In this document: piece by piece, positions 29,643-41,200 of the stretch | Layout of the letters: the number at the start of each line of letters is the position of its first letter | How positions within the stretch are numbered: position 1 is the stretch's first letter | Assembly: GCA_964017065.1 (NCBI GenBank) | Contig: OZ024792.1 | Span: 2,785,754-2,849,753 of the forward strand | DNA length: 64,000 bases | Source of the DNA: Haliclona indistincta | Lineage: Eukaryota; Porifera; Demospongiae; Haplosclerida; Chalinidae | Direction of reading: 5' to 3' | The notes under the pieces: model-generated | Databases searched by the model: none | The model's input: only the letters and a program-made list of their open reading frames with translations | What the model was told of the DNA's origin: nothing | Position numbers and translations under genes: made by a program

Positions 29643-32209
29643 GTTTGTGTCCTTTTTTACTTTTTCAGCGAAGTGCATTTCAATATCATGTACGTACTGA
29701 GCTGTCTTTGTTTCCACCATTGGTTTAGTTTTCCTGTTGTTGGTGGCTTTTCTTTATTATTAAGAATTTTAAACTTGTAGCTATTGTTATGCTGTACATA
29801 TCAGCTCGCCTACACATGCATGCAGTGGATACGAGCCCCTCCCACAATTGTTTGTAGACATGTACGGCGGTTGTAATTATCTGGCAAGCGCAGAATGGTG
29901 ATCCTATACGAGCTTACCGTTCTTCGAAGACTCCAGACAAATACATGTATGTGTTCTCCGTGATCCATAAGGCGCGTGGCGATACTCAAGCTAGTGCTTG
30001 GTCACGTGCGCTAACCACTGCTTGGTGGTCACGTGCGCTAACCACTGCTTGGTCACGTGCGTATTGCGCAATCACATCAATGGCGTCTAATACTTAGCTG
30101 ACAATGGATCAAGATCGAGAAATCGCGGAATTTATATCGACGTTTCGCTAAAAACTAAGTTCAAAAGGCACCTGCCAGAAGAATTTCATGACTGTTCATG
30201 GGTGTTTTGGTCTCGGCATTGCTCGCGTAAAGGCGCTAGGCGCGCTGAAGAAAGAAGAAAGATGAAAACGAAGATGACGAAACACGATTTTCACCGTTTC
30301 CAGGTTCGTCACTTTAGTAACAATTTCGAGCAATCTCCTTGCTACTGTAAGATGGGGCAACGCCAGAGAGCAGATTTAAGTGTCTTTTGACGTATACAAT
30401 TCATGACCAAGCGAAATATCAGCGTTTGAACGCTAATACATTGTATGTAGCCACCATCTTGTTTTCTCGTTCAACCCTACATAGGGAGGCACTACCGTGC
30501 CTCCCTAATAATGTAACTATTTAAGGTGGAAGGGTACAGGAATTACAATAAAAATTTATTCATAAGAAAATACGGGAATGTGCGGCAAACAATACGAATT
30601 ATGCTATTTAATTAATAATTAGAATAGTTAGATAACATTTTGGCTTTCAACTATTGGTAGTCTCCATAAAAGTACACGGATTATACACACTTTTATTTTG
30701 ACGCCTGATGTTCGCAATTTTTTGTTAATTCCAGATCTGATTGCTTCAAGATGTGCAGCATGGTGTCCTTGGTGGTTCTATGCATGCGTTTGAATCATGA
30801 CAACTTTTTGCTCGTGTTATGTTCGTCAGGGTGGTGCGTGGGCGCACACGATCGCTCGGTTGACGGCCTTTGTCTGTAGAACTGAGTCTTCACAAACCAC
30901 CACGTTTTTTTATGATGAGCTACAAGCCTTGATTCTTATTCGTAGCGCTGCATATTTTACATACAGTAAGTATGCAAAAAGTCATTCGCTAATGATAAAG
31001 CGCACCCGCCACCTTAACGTCACACTAAGAAATCAGTGGGGGCGGGGTACACCGCTCAGCTCGCATGCAACTTCCTGCAAATTCGTATACCTTTTAGCAG
31101 GAGCGCATAAGGGAAGGACCGTTTAGCCGCGATTTATCCATAATATAGTGTGGCGCCATGCGCGTCCAAAAACTTCCATATTAATTATTAGGAAGTTTTT
31201 GGCAAGCGGTCGTTCACCGGTTGGTAGCTTTTGACGTGCGTGGTGTTCATATCGCCAGCTAATCTGTCTGCCTTACCTTTTCTGCCTGCAAGAAGGCCCA
31301 TACAACTTGAAAATCACGGAAGAAAGTGAACCTCACGTGCGTCGCACGCAGCTTACACAGCCTGCCGCCAGAGCGCGCGGAGGAGTTTACATTTGGATAT
31401 TTCCATTGCGTGTATTGGAGTTGAACGCTCCTTCCCTTTATGCGCTCCTGCTTTTAGCTTACAGATACTTTAATTTACCCTCTGGATCTGATTCTTCATT
31501 TTCGGCCAGCATGTCCTCTTCAATAAACTGTGATGGGTCTTTATCAGACTGCGCTGAGTTGGCATCACAAGGCCCTTGCTTGGCCTTTGGCTCTAAATTG
31601 TTCAATCTCAGATCTATAACATTTTTTTCATTTCAATCTCACCTTCATTTCTCATTGGTAAACAGTAGTAGCAGCCGATGGTCACTGCCACTAGCATGAG
31701 AACCAGTGTAGCTTTCATGATGAGTAAACGTGACTTTTTGAGTCCAGAATACAGAATCTGATAAGTATCTTCTTTTTAATACACCTAATGTATAATTATG
31801 ACGTCATATGTGATCATCATACATGCAGCACATGAGCTAGCTAGTTAAGAACAATACACAATAAGTGCATTGTGTCACAATAAGTGTATTGTGTCGCACA
31901 ATAAGTGCATTGTGTCACACAATGGTCTGTCCTACTAGATGCAGGTAGTTTGATCTATAAGTACACTAACTAGCCGGTATTGATAAACAATGTGCTATCG
32001 TAGGTTCCTTCATGCTTACTAGGATATACGTGTATGAGTGAATCATACATTGAGGGGTAGTTCACTACTTTAAGTTTGGTGCAAGGTGTCCTTTGAACTG
32101 GTTGTCGAGCGTAATTTTGGCTACGTTATTTGGTTTGTTTTCAACATAAATTGTCTTATAAAGATAGTAAGTACCTACTGGACAAGTTTTATCCTTCAGC
32201 TACCTCGCA
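29643..32209. other. Intergenic DNA, no gene recognised
   Basis: Contains three close copies of GGTCACGTGCG (30000-30060), a hairpin GGGAGGCACTACCGTGCCTC at 30483, a hairpin AAAAACTTCC..GGAAGTTTTT at 31168-31201 and three tandem copies of an ACAATAAGTGCATTGTGTC unit at 31855-31925. Open frames here are short and look random. Confidence 0.45.
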
Positions 32210-32720
32210 GTGAAATGTTGCAATGGCTGTAAGCTCGACTGCATGGCTGCGTCACCAGAGGCTGTTTATCGCCCCGACGATCTCAATGTTCAATTTGTTT
32301 TCTGGACATGTTTTGGTTCTCACCCGGGTTACAGCACTTTTCACACGTCTTTTGTACTTAAAGAAGCAATTACTGAATGTAAATCCTCTCATTCTATTGC
32401 CTTTTTGGCTCTCTTTAACGTTAAAAAGGCATTTGACACTGTCTGGCACCAACAGTCTATATTTTTAACTAGCTCAGATGGGTGTTGCCGATGAGATCTG
32501 GCTTACCCTTTTTAACTACACTTTCTACCCTTGTCAGATGGAACTCATCTTATTCTAATAGCTTTCCCGCTCAACAAGGTGTCTGTCAGAATGCTGTTCA
32601 TTCCCTAATCCTCTATGCTGTTTTTACCAACGAATTATTGTACGATCTAGAACATAGTCATCTGCATGGGTCTATATTAACTCCATTTACTGCGGTTCTC
32701 CTACAGTGTTCCACTCGAAG
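32210..32720 (+). pseudogene. Non-LTR reverse transcriptase fragment, frameshifted
   Basis: Pieces in different frames read HPGYSTFHTSFVLKEAITEC, then NVKKAFDTVWHQ, then VRWNSSYSNSFPAQQGVCQN and FTNELLYDLEHSHL. These are RT motifs of a non-LTR element (the usual GxRxGYST, D-x-K-KAFDTVWH, Q-G-V-R-Q). The conserved aspartate of motif A is Asn here. At least one frameshift near 32470 makes it dead. It is a different family from the element at 25.8 kb. Confidence 0.75.
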
Positions 32721-33120
32721 AGAGTAAAAAAATGGTTTTTGCACATTTTGCTTCATATCTCAGTAAGTAATGATCCTACTGGCATGTTGCATGTATCATA
32801 ATGATCCTCTACCATTACTGAACACCTTGCTTTATATGGCTTTAAGTCACGTGACATGGGCGTGGCGTAACATGGCGGGATATCGGACCCACTGGAAGGA
32901 CAAGGTTAGGCAAAGAACTTTTGAATTACTGGTAGTTAAGATTTCTTAACGCTGCATTAAAACCTTCACCCAGGGCGCCTACCTGTGGGCTGAGTGTTTT
33001 GCCTTAACTTTCATCAGTTCGGCGTCGGGGAGCAAATAATAGCTTCCTCGACCGACCAAAAGCTTAGGCACGAGAAATCCGATTCTCTGGGAGTTAAGGT
33101 CCAAGATTAGGAAATTGCAT

Positions 33121-33487
33121 TGCTAATACATTCATCTTTACTTTAGAACTTGCGCAGAGTCTGTAGAAATACGTACATCGACAAACGCGACTGTTGTCTG
33201 CTAGAGAGCTGTTTTCTGATCGCCATCTTGCTAGCTAATGGATTTTTGTGATGTCACACGTTGGTTATTAGCCAATGATGAGTCATAACTATTAAACTGA
33301 TTCAATGTATTTTGTATTTTGTTATGACTCATCGCATGATAATATTTATTATGCGTGACATCACAAAAATCCGTTAAACTAGCAAGATGGCGGTCAGAAA
33401 ACAGCTCTCTAGCAGAGAACAGTCGCGTTTGTCGATGTGGGTATTTCTACAGACTCTGCGCAAATTCTAAAGTAAAGATGAATGTAG
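33121..33487. mobile_element. Foldback element with about 135-bp inverted arms
   Basis: Left arm 33121-33257 (CATCTTTACTTTAGAACTTG... GTGATGTCACACGTT) pairs with right arm 33350-33487 (CGTGACATCACAAAAATCCG... CAAATTCTAAAGTAAAGATG). There are a few mismatches; the spacer is about 90 bp. No coding potential. Confidence 0.8.
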
Positions 33488-34070
33488 AGTAAACCACCTA
33501 TATTCGGCCACCATCTATTATCGGCCACTCGCTCGTACACTTGCAAATGCGCTGCACAGATCAAACTTGACCGTTGCAAATCTGCAGCTCGTAACTGCTT
33601 CTTTGTTTACTGTGGAAACGAAGAAAGAGGGTAGCCGAAAACATCGATGTACGGCAAAAGTAATCTATTATCTGGCACCAGTCCTAGTGACCGATAAACG
33701 AATAGGGCGGATTGCAAGTCATTACTGCAAACACCTTCATCCATCAGCATTACAACGAGCTACAATTGAAAAGCTCTCGTCTTGCCGTCCGGGTTATTTT
33801 CTTTTCCAAAGACCCCGGGGTCGAGCAATCTATTCTATGTTCGGCAACTCGTGATATTGTTTCAGTGCAATTTATGCTCAAAGAAAACACGATTGCGATA
33901 CAGAAACACGTTGGCTGAGTAGAGCCATCTCTTGTCTATCACAATCACCAAAATTCAGTAACCCTGCGTTCGTCTCTTGATGACGCAAGCTGCAAACAGC
34001 CAAAAGAGTGGGCGTGGCTTCCAAGGAGCAACCCAGTGCTTGTAAAACAAAGAGTAAACCGAGCATTCCA
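33488..34070. other. Intergenic DNA, no gene recognised
   Basis: Several overlapping short frames on both strands, none with a recognisable domain. Confidence 0.35.
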
Positions 34071-34277
34071 GAAGTTAAATTTGATTCTGAGCCTCTTTGT
34101 CTGCACTCGCAAAGTAGTTTAGCGCTGATCAATGACTGCATTAGTGATGGATAGTAATTTTATAGTGAGTCCTCAAATCAGCAAGCACTGTCCATATCCA
34201 TCACGAGTGCAGTCATTGGTCAGCGCTAAACTACTTTGCGAGTGCAGACAAAGAGGCTCAGAATCAAATTTAACTTC
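34071..34277. repeat. Short foldback repeat, about 84-bp arms
   Basis: GAAGTTAAATTTGATTCTGA at the left end is mirrored by its reverse complement at the right end. The arms (34071-34154 and 34194-34277) are near-perfect with about 4 mismatches at the inner side, around a 40-bp loop. Confidence 0.85.
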
Positions 34278-34779
34278 GTATAACTAAGCTTCGTATAAGG
34301 TTTTCCAATGTTCTAAAGCGAGTAAATACCGTGTTCTACTTGCATTGCTAGTTTCTACTAGTACCGTGTTCTACTTGCATTTTACATTGCTAATCCAAAA
34401 TTTTAAAGTATTTATTGGATTTGGTTGAAGGAAGCAAATGAACTTGATGAAACTCGGTGTGCAATTACATTGCTACCCTACTTGGACAGAAAGTGCATGA
34501 GGGTTGCTATTGGACGATGTACAAGAGCGCTAGAGACCAAGAACTGTTATTGTGGCGTCTCGGAAACCATGCCCACTTCCAAATTAAGCCTTGAAAACGA
34601 TGCAGAGGAGCTGTTGCGACCTCGAAGAGTGTTAAAATCATGACAGCGCGATGCTGTGCATTCTTGACAACAAAACTGTATCGCGTGCATCGAATGTAAC
34701 TCGAATATAAAGTAGTTCATAAGCAATTCGTAGGCTCCATCCCTAATTTTTTAGCGTTTTGTTTTTTCCTGCAAAAACG

Positions 34780-35095
34780 AAAGACTTGGCGCTTCTATAT
34801 CTATCCGTTCTATGTCCGTACCAAGCAACTCTACACACTGACTCGCCATCCCGCTGAATCTGTGACAGTCGATTTTTTCATTGCGGACTCTACTTACGCA
34901 ACTAAGCTTTAAAATCAAACTTCTTGAAATTCAAATCCGAGCAAGTATCGATTTCTAACCGTATCGCTTGTTTCAGCGATTAGTTTTCAGCGAGCTACGA
35001 GAAATCGTTGTGACAGACTGACAGAATGACAACACCGTCACGTACATGTGTACTCGCATGTGTATGCCTCGTGGTTCCGCCCACCGAGGCATAAT
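34780..35095 (-). mobile_element. SINE-like repeat with hairpin head, copy 3
   Basis: Head at about 35064-35093 (reverse complement of GCCTCGGTGGGCGGAACCAC), then AAACTAATCGCTGAAACAAG. It ends exactly where the A'/B' duplication begins, so it interrupts receptor A'. Confidence 0.55.
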
Positions 35096-35234
35096 TATGG
35101 TTCAATGTGTGATTCATCCCAAGGATTTTACTTGCATGCACAATGCACTTACCTGGTCCTTGGGAAATCAACCACGTGTACAACGCCAGGCCTAATACCA
35201 CGCGAGTCACGGCAGCTCCATAATCACCAGACAT
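35096..35234 (-). pseudogene. Receptor A': orphan signal-peptide exon
   Basis: Copy of the A signal exon (MSGDYGAAVTRVVLGLALYT at 35234) with its GTAAGT donor and a bit of the first intron. The Ig, FN3 and TM exons that should follow on the minus strand are absent; the SINE-like repeat takes their place. It keeps the divergent position next to B'. Confidence 0.8.
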
Positions 35235-35423
35235 GGCATTGATTCGATCCGCTCTAGATCTGATGTACTGCTAGTCTGCTTCCTTTTATGTTCATTCAGG
35301 ATACGCATACGTCATTAGCTTATCGTCGAGGTCGAGGGCAAGGTGCAACAAGCCTCTTGCCGTTTGCCCGCTCGTCTCACAATTTTTACATCTATGCCCA
35401 AAAATAATATTCTCAAACGTCCC

Positions 35424-36748
35424 ATGATGCCGTCGATTCGAAGAGCAGTTTTCCAGTTTGTGTTAGTTAGCAAGATTTTTACATTCATCGCAGCTCAAGA
35501 ACCAGGTAAGAATTAATTTTTATTTCGGCTACTGAATCATCTGCTGCTTTTATTTGCAAGAAATCATAATTTCTCCAAGACCTGTGAACTCTTCAGTCAA
35601 TGGTGTAGCTGAGTTTACTTGTACTGCTGTTGCAATCAGTATTGTTTGGAAAGCTAACGAAGTGCAACTAGATGCTAGTGAAAGAATTTTCATAGGTACA
35701 ACAGCAGTAAGTGGGGAAATACGCATTTCAACATTGAGAATGACAGTATTTTCTACTGCGGACAATGCTGCAAACATAACGTGTGTTGCCGTCAGTTTGA
35801 CTCCACCTTCAATTGTTATTAGTGACACAGCACTACTGTTAGTGCAAGGTAACAGACTATATTATTATACCGTCGATAGCATGCAACTGTGAATAAATGT
35901 GCAGGCTTGTTGGAGTCAGTCAATGACCTGAATTTGACCATCATTAATCCCACCACTATCCAAATCTCTTGGTGTCCTCCCTTCACTCTGGAGGGGGTGC
36001 CCATCCTAGGCTACAATGTCACCATTATCAGTAACACCACCAGCAGAGTTCAAAGGGAGAAAATGTCGGTATCAGGCAACACTACAGCAATATACTACAA
36101 CTACTTCTTCAACAGCACTGTCACAGTGCATGTGCTTCCCTTCAACAAAGCTGGTCCAGGAAAATCTGCATTTAGCACTATTAGGATACTAAATACAATT
36201 CAAAATCAAGGTAACTTAAACCTTATATGGCTTATCAGTCATGCATTCACGTAGTAAACTAGTATTTTCTATTTCCTCATTAGAGAGCACAGCTGCAGCT
36301 GCAACTCAAAGTACTAAATATAGCTCCATGGCTATTATCGTAGCAAATGCTAACAATGGTAAACAAATTGAAAGTAAAATAATCAGGTTATCAAGCAAGC
36401 AACACTATTATTGTGTATCAATTTTATCGTACACAGCTACAACACATTTGTCAACTATTGACAAGATCACTATAGTGGTTTTTCCTGTGATTGCCATGGT
36501 ATCAATTCTGCTGCTAACAACACTGATGCTTTATTGTTTGAAGCGAAGACATGTCAATAGAAAAGGTATTTAAATTCTGTTGTAATAATTATTACATGTA
36601 GAATTGTAATGGTAATGCAGAAACACAGGCTGCAGAGCTCAAAGATGTAATCATGATGAACAAAAGTCCAGCATATGCTGAAGTAAAGAGACACACTCCA
36701 CAAAAGCTTGATTTGTTTGAAAACAGTGCTTATGGTATGGTGAAATGA
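35424..36748 (+). CDS. Receptor B': Ig + FN3 membrane receptor with two-tyrosine tail
   Basis: Exons: signal (35424-35505, MMPSIRRAVIQFVLV...IAAQEPG); Ig-like (about 35560-35848; FTCTAVAISIVWKANEVQ, NAANITCVAVS, with both Cys and the Trp); FN3 (about 35905-36211; ISWCPPFTLEGVPILGY, FNKAGPGKSAF); a Thr/Ala-rich stalk exon (about 36285-36358); TM exon (about 36437-36565; IVVFPVIAMVSILLLTTLML then KRRHVNRK); tail exon 36620-36748. The tail contains SPAYAEVKRH and, 20 residues after the first Tyr, NSAYGMVK at the C-terminus; S-A-Y-G-M-V fits the ITIM consensus. The frame is intact throughout. Expected to be a plasma-membrane receptor that could recruit SH2 proteins. The ligand is unknown. Confidence 0.82.
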
Positions 36749-36822
36749 CTTTGAGACAAGTATACTGATGTCTTATTGTTTTTGTATACTCATCACTATT
36801 TTTATTGTGCATTGTTGTAACC

Positions 36823-37406
36823 AAGAGTAAATAATAGAAGAGAGAGTATCCAACTCCAATATACCCGTCAGGGACACTCTCGGGAAAGTAACGTGACCAG
36901 CACGCGAGCAGATGACGTTTATCGGTATCAATTATTAATCGTGTAACGTCATGACTTGGTACGCACGCCCGCGATCGCGATTGCAACAGCCCTAAAGCTA
37001 CCATTTTCATTGACAACAAGTCGGATGCGTGCTGTAGACCCTGCAGGTGGATGCCTGTACCACAGTTTGGAGTCCTCCAGAAGATGGCTACCGTTGGTCA
37101 CGGTGCGTCCCACACGAAAATCGTAGTAAGCCACCCGCCATATTCTTTTTCTCCAGCAGTGTTTAAAGCAGAAATAAAACTATCCGGTGATAGAACGGCT
37201 GTTCGCTTTGCCTGTGGAGCGGAGTCGCTTGCTGCTTCTGCTGTTTATAGCTTCATGGTGTGGGCGGTGCGACGTAGGCAAGATTTTCACTGCCACATAT
37301 ACGTCAGATTACGTCAATTTGCTCGCGTGCTGGTCACGTTACTTTCCCGAGAGTCGGGTATATTGGAGTTGGATACTCTCTCTTCTATTATTTACTCTTG
37401 TTGTAA
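36823..37406. mobile_element. TIR element with about 7-bp target duplication
   Basis: Ends CAAGAGTAAATAATAGAAGA and its reverse complement; the inverted homology continues inward for about 100 bases with gaps, through TCGGGAAAGTAACGTGACCA. TTGTAAC flanks both sides, a 7-bp (perhaps 8) target duplication. About 0.58 kb, no transposase, GC-richer inside than its flanks. Confidence 0.8.
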
Positions 37407-38256
37407 CACGCAATATAAAACATAATACTGCTGGTTGCGGCTACGTGTATACATACATGCAGTCCCAAAAGTTTCAGTCACCATCCAATGATAAACTGCA
37501 ACTACATAGCAATACAGTATGATCCTACTGCCATGAAGTTATCATCTTTGTATCATCTACATGCAACTTTCACATGATATAAAAAGAGTTTACTATGACT
37601 AATATTACAGAAAAATAATGATGACATTATATGTGACACGAGATTTTGCTGCTCTCCATTGACTCACAATCACATAAATGTGTTATTTCAAGGTTTCCTA
37701 TGTTGTAATAGAAAACATAATCTTGGTTACAGCACAGCACGCACACATGCACATGAGAAAGCGCACTATAGTTTTAAGATGGGGTAAAGTAGTTGTACAT
37801 CTCAGCTCATGCATTCTTTGTATTCAAGCTCCTCCTTTTTACAACAATTAGCAATCAAAAGGAGCTTTTTGAGACTTAGTTTTTGCACTCTCACTGTTAG
37901 CTAAGCAGTAACAGTTTGAAAAGCAATTATATTTGTTCTTTGCATTCGAGATCACTGCATCAAAAGGAAAGATTTATTTCATAAATCTCAATGAAGCTTC
38001 TCTATGGTACCATTCTTTGATTGCATGTTTCTCTCTACACCAGAGGGCTGTTTGAAAAATGTATCTTTGTCAAAATTTGTATTGCTGAATATTAGCCCCG
38101 TCTATTGCTTGACTGCCCTTAATAAAATAATTTTAACTTTAGCTACATGTTTTGGTTTATGCTCAACTAATTTCGGTGCTGTACGTAACAGGCAAAATTG
38201 GCAGGTAAATCATATACACAGAACTCACTCAGAGCATGCTAGATCAAGATGGAGCA
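37407..38256. other. Spacer between element and receptor C
   Basis: AT-rich. Holds the 3' end of receptor C on the minus strand. No gene found. Confidence 0.45.
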
Positions 38257-41200
38257 CTAAACATCCATCAACCTCCTGTCCTTTCTGTGCCCGGGAATAT
38301 TTCTGCTAAAACTCCTATTAGGCACACTTTCAGAGGTGCTGGTCTGCTGTGTACATAAAATGTTTTAGAGACATGCATCTCGGTATCACAAACGACTGAC
38401 TGTAGATAATGCTTCCTCATTAGCTTGTGTCTCATAACTGTCTGTCGGTAAATCAGCTGAAAAATAATTTTTTTATTAACAAATGATCTTCTACCAATGA
38501 GAACTGACCATATAAAGTCGAACGGGGTCCCATAGACTTTGACAAAAGCTAGAAAGTTGGCTTGAATAACCATAAATGCATGGATGATGAATTTTACCTT
38601 CGTGTGACTTGCAACATTCTTCAAACTGTTTTGTTTTACTACCTCTTGGGTGTTGTCATGTTTTGGCGAGCCTTCTTCCTCAGTGCCGTTGGGTTCTGAA
38701 AGCAATCGCATGCGATCTTCTTCATTGTTGTCAGATATCAATGAGTCTTCGTCCTCGTCGTCTTCTGTGTGATCAAGTATAGAAAGCATCTCTCCTTCTG
38801 CGCTGATGGATTCTGGTAAACTCTCTATTTTACCAGATTTTGCATTCACACCAATAGTGTCATCAGGTAAATTTTCCTTAAAAACCAAAATGAACAATGA
38901 AGAGAAGTATTGAAATACATCGCACAGGAACTTCAATAATATAGGTACAATAATCTCCATGTAACTACAAAATTTATTCTTATTTTCTGTATTATTAATC
39001 AAAATCATTAACAAGAGTGCATAATGAGAGTGACCAGTGGTGCTCTCTCATTATGTGCTCCTGCCATTAATTAACTATACTAGAAGGTACAAATTTGCAA
39101 AAAATTGCCTAAACGTGACATAATTATACATGTACATGTATATACATGCATATTGATATTTCCATGATACGCACAATGCTCCATGCCCCTACATACTGCC
39201 ATGATTTAGTGACCTCGCTTTGCTTGACAATTATTTGCTCCTGGTTTTATTCACCTCATAATGTTCTAGCTCCAAATTCGTAACATCTGAAACATACATA
39301 TCATTTCCTAGCAGCAATGATAATAAATAAAAATAAGCATAACAATTCAAAAATCATACTTTTTGATCTTCTATTGCGACAGTACATCACCAACACTCCT
39401 GCAACGATCGCGACTATTATCAGGACTACTAAAATTCCAACACACACCAAACTGATCAATATTCCTATAGTGAACACAATTATGTGTGTGTGTCTATCAA
39501 TTCATCATTATAATAATAATACTTGCTGATGAGGAATCAGTTGGATAGTTAGAATTCCTCGGTACAGGATCACTTGATACCTGAACTGCTATTGTACTGA
39601 AAACACTGCTTGCCTGTTCTGTTGTTGATGGAACAGAACTTTCTACAATGTATGTGAAAAAAACAGGTTTCACTATAATTATGCTGACTATAACGACATA
39701 TAAACATACCTGTAGCTGAAATGTGAACACCCTCCGTGGTGTCAACTGTTGGTAGAATCAGTTACATATGCATAGAATATAGTAGAAAATTTTGTTGAGG
39801 AAAACAGTTTAATTAACCTACGACGTAATATTTATTGCAAGAGTGGATCATAAGTACATAATTTTGCCTGATAAAAGCTCAAAGACGCCGCTCGTGCTTT
39901 ATTGCACACTTTGGCATTTATTACACTAACATGGCTGCCATCGTCACTTTTGACCAACAATGTGCAATGTTGTATGAACAATAAAGCACTCTGGATTGGG
40001 TCTCATGCATTATCTTTCATACAGCACTTCAATCGTGCTTAAAATAACACATGCCATCAATTGTAACAAACAGACTTACTAGTGGATGGACTTTCCTTTG
40101 TATATATTGCGGGATGACCTGCTCCACCCTCAATAATTGGTACCACTGTGACTTTATTAGGAACAGTATCTGACTGGTACCACCAATTAGGACTTGTAGT
40201 AGAGAATCTTGCTTCATCCTCTGTGCTACTGATAATGATGTCGTAGGCAAGAACGTCTACTCCAGCCAGAGTATAGGGAGGAATCCAGGTGATGAGGATA
40301 TAAGTGGCGTTAACAGAGGTCACACTGATGTTGGTGACAGGCCCTGGCAATCCTGTGTAAAAGAATATAAGTGCACGCATGACATCCAATCTAACTCAGT
40401 CAGCAGCATGCTGTAACATCACCCACAATATACATGTACCTTGGACAAGCAGGAGTGCTGGATTACTGTCAATAACTACCAGTGGGTCAGTTAAAGCAGC
40501 ATGGCAAGTAATGTTGGTAGCATTCTTAGTAGTAGAAGACACCCACAGTGTCAGGGTTGACATACGAATGTTCTCTGCTCCAACAGTCATAGTAACAACA
40601 ACATCGGCGTCATTGTTGTCCAGTTGCACTGCATTTGCTTTCCACCAACCAGTATCACCAGTAAAGGAACATGTAAATGTTACATTAGAATTGACTGAAG
40701 CATTCCGTGATTGAGGTTCCTCAATAATATCTGTGAAAAGATCAAAAATGTGCTTAGTTGCTACTAAACTTTTTGGTAAATATCTTTAAGGTTAACTAAC
40801 AGGTACACCAGATAAACATCATGATAATGCAATTTATATTAGCCTTTTCTGCAGTTAGAGCCCAGTCAGTGCTGGCCAGAATGGCTAGCTTGTTCATGCA
40901 CCTTTTTCAAGCTCAAGCACTACACTGTTCTGCACTATAGACTACTTGGTCTGTAGGCAGAAAACTCTGGTCTTCAGACAACCAGCTCGGGTCGTCAGAT
41001 ATGCATAACTGAAGCTGTAAAACTAAATAAAATACTGATTTATGCTTGCTCCAATACAAATTTTTCAATGAGTGAGGAGATACAAAATTATCACGGCTCT
41101 GGCTGCTGAGGCAAAAAATGTAAGCTAAGCACATCACATACAGTTTGCGTTGTTGATGCCTCAGTGGAATTTCAAGTTTCCCGAAGGATTACTGAGTGTG

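Noticed and set aside
31307..31699. 130-codon plus-strand frame
   Set aside because: Low-complexity, with no homology or splice context; GC-rich patches favour open frames here.
33567..33854. 95-codon plus-strand frame
   Set aside because: No domain, no splice support, and several other frames of similar length overlap. Possibly transposon debris.
34425..34643. 72-codon frame in the transposon nest
   Set aside because: Nothing recognisable; the length is within chance for this region.
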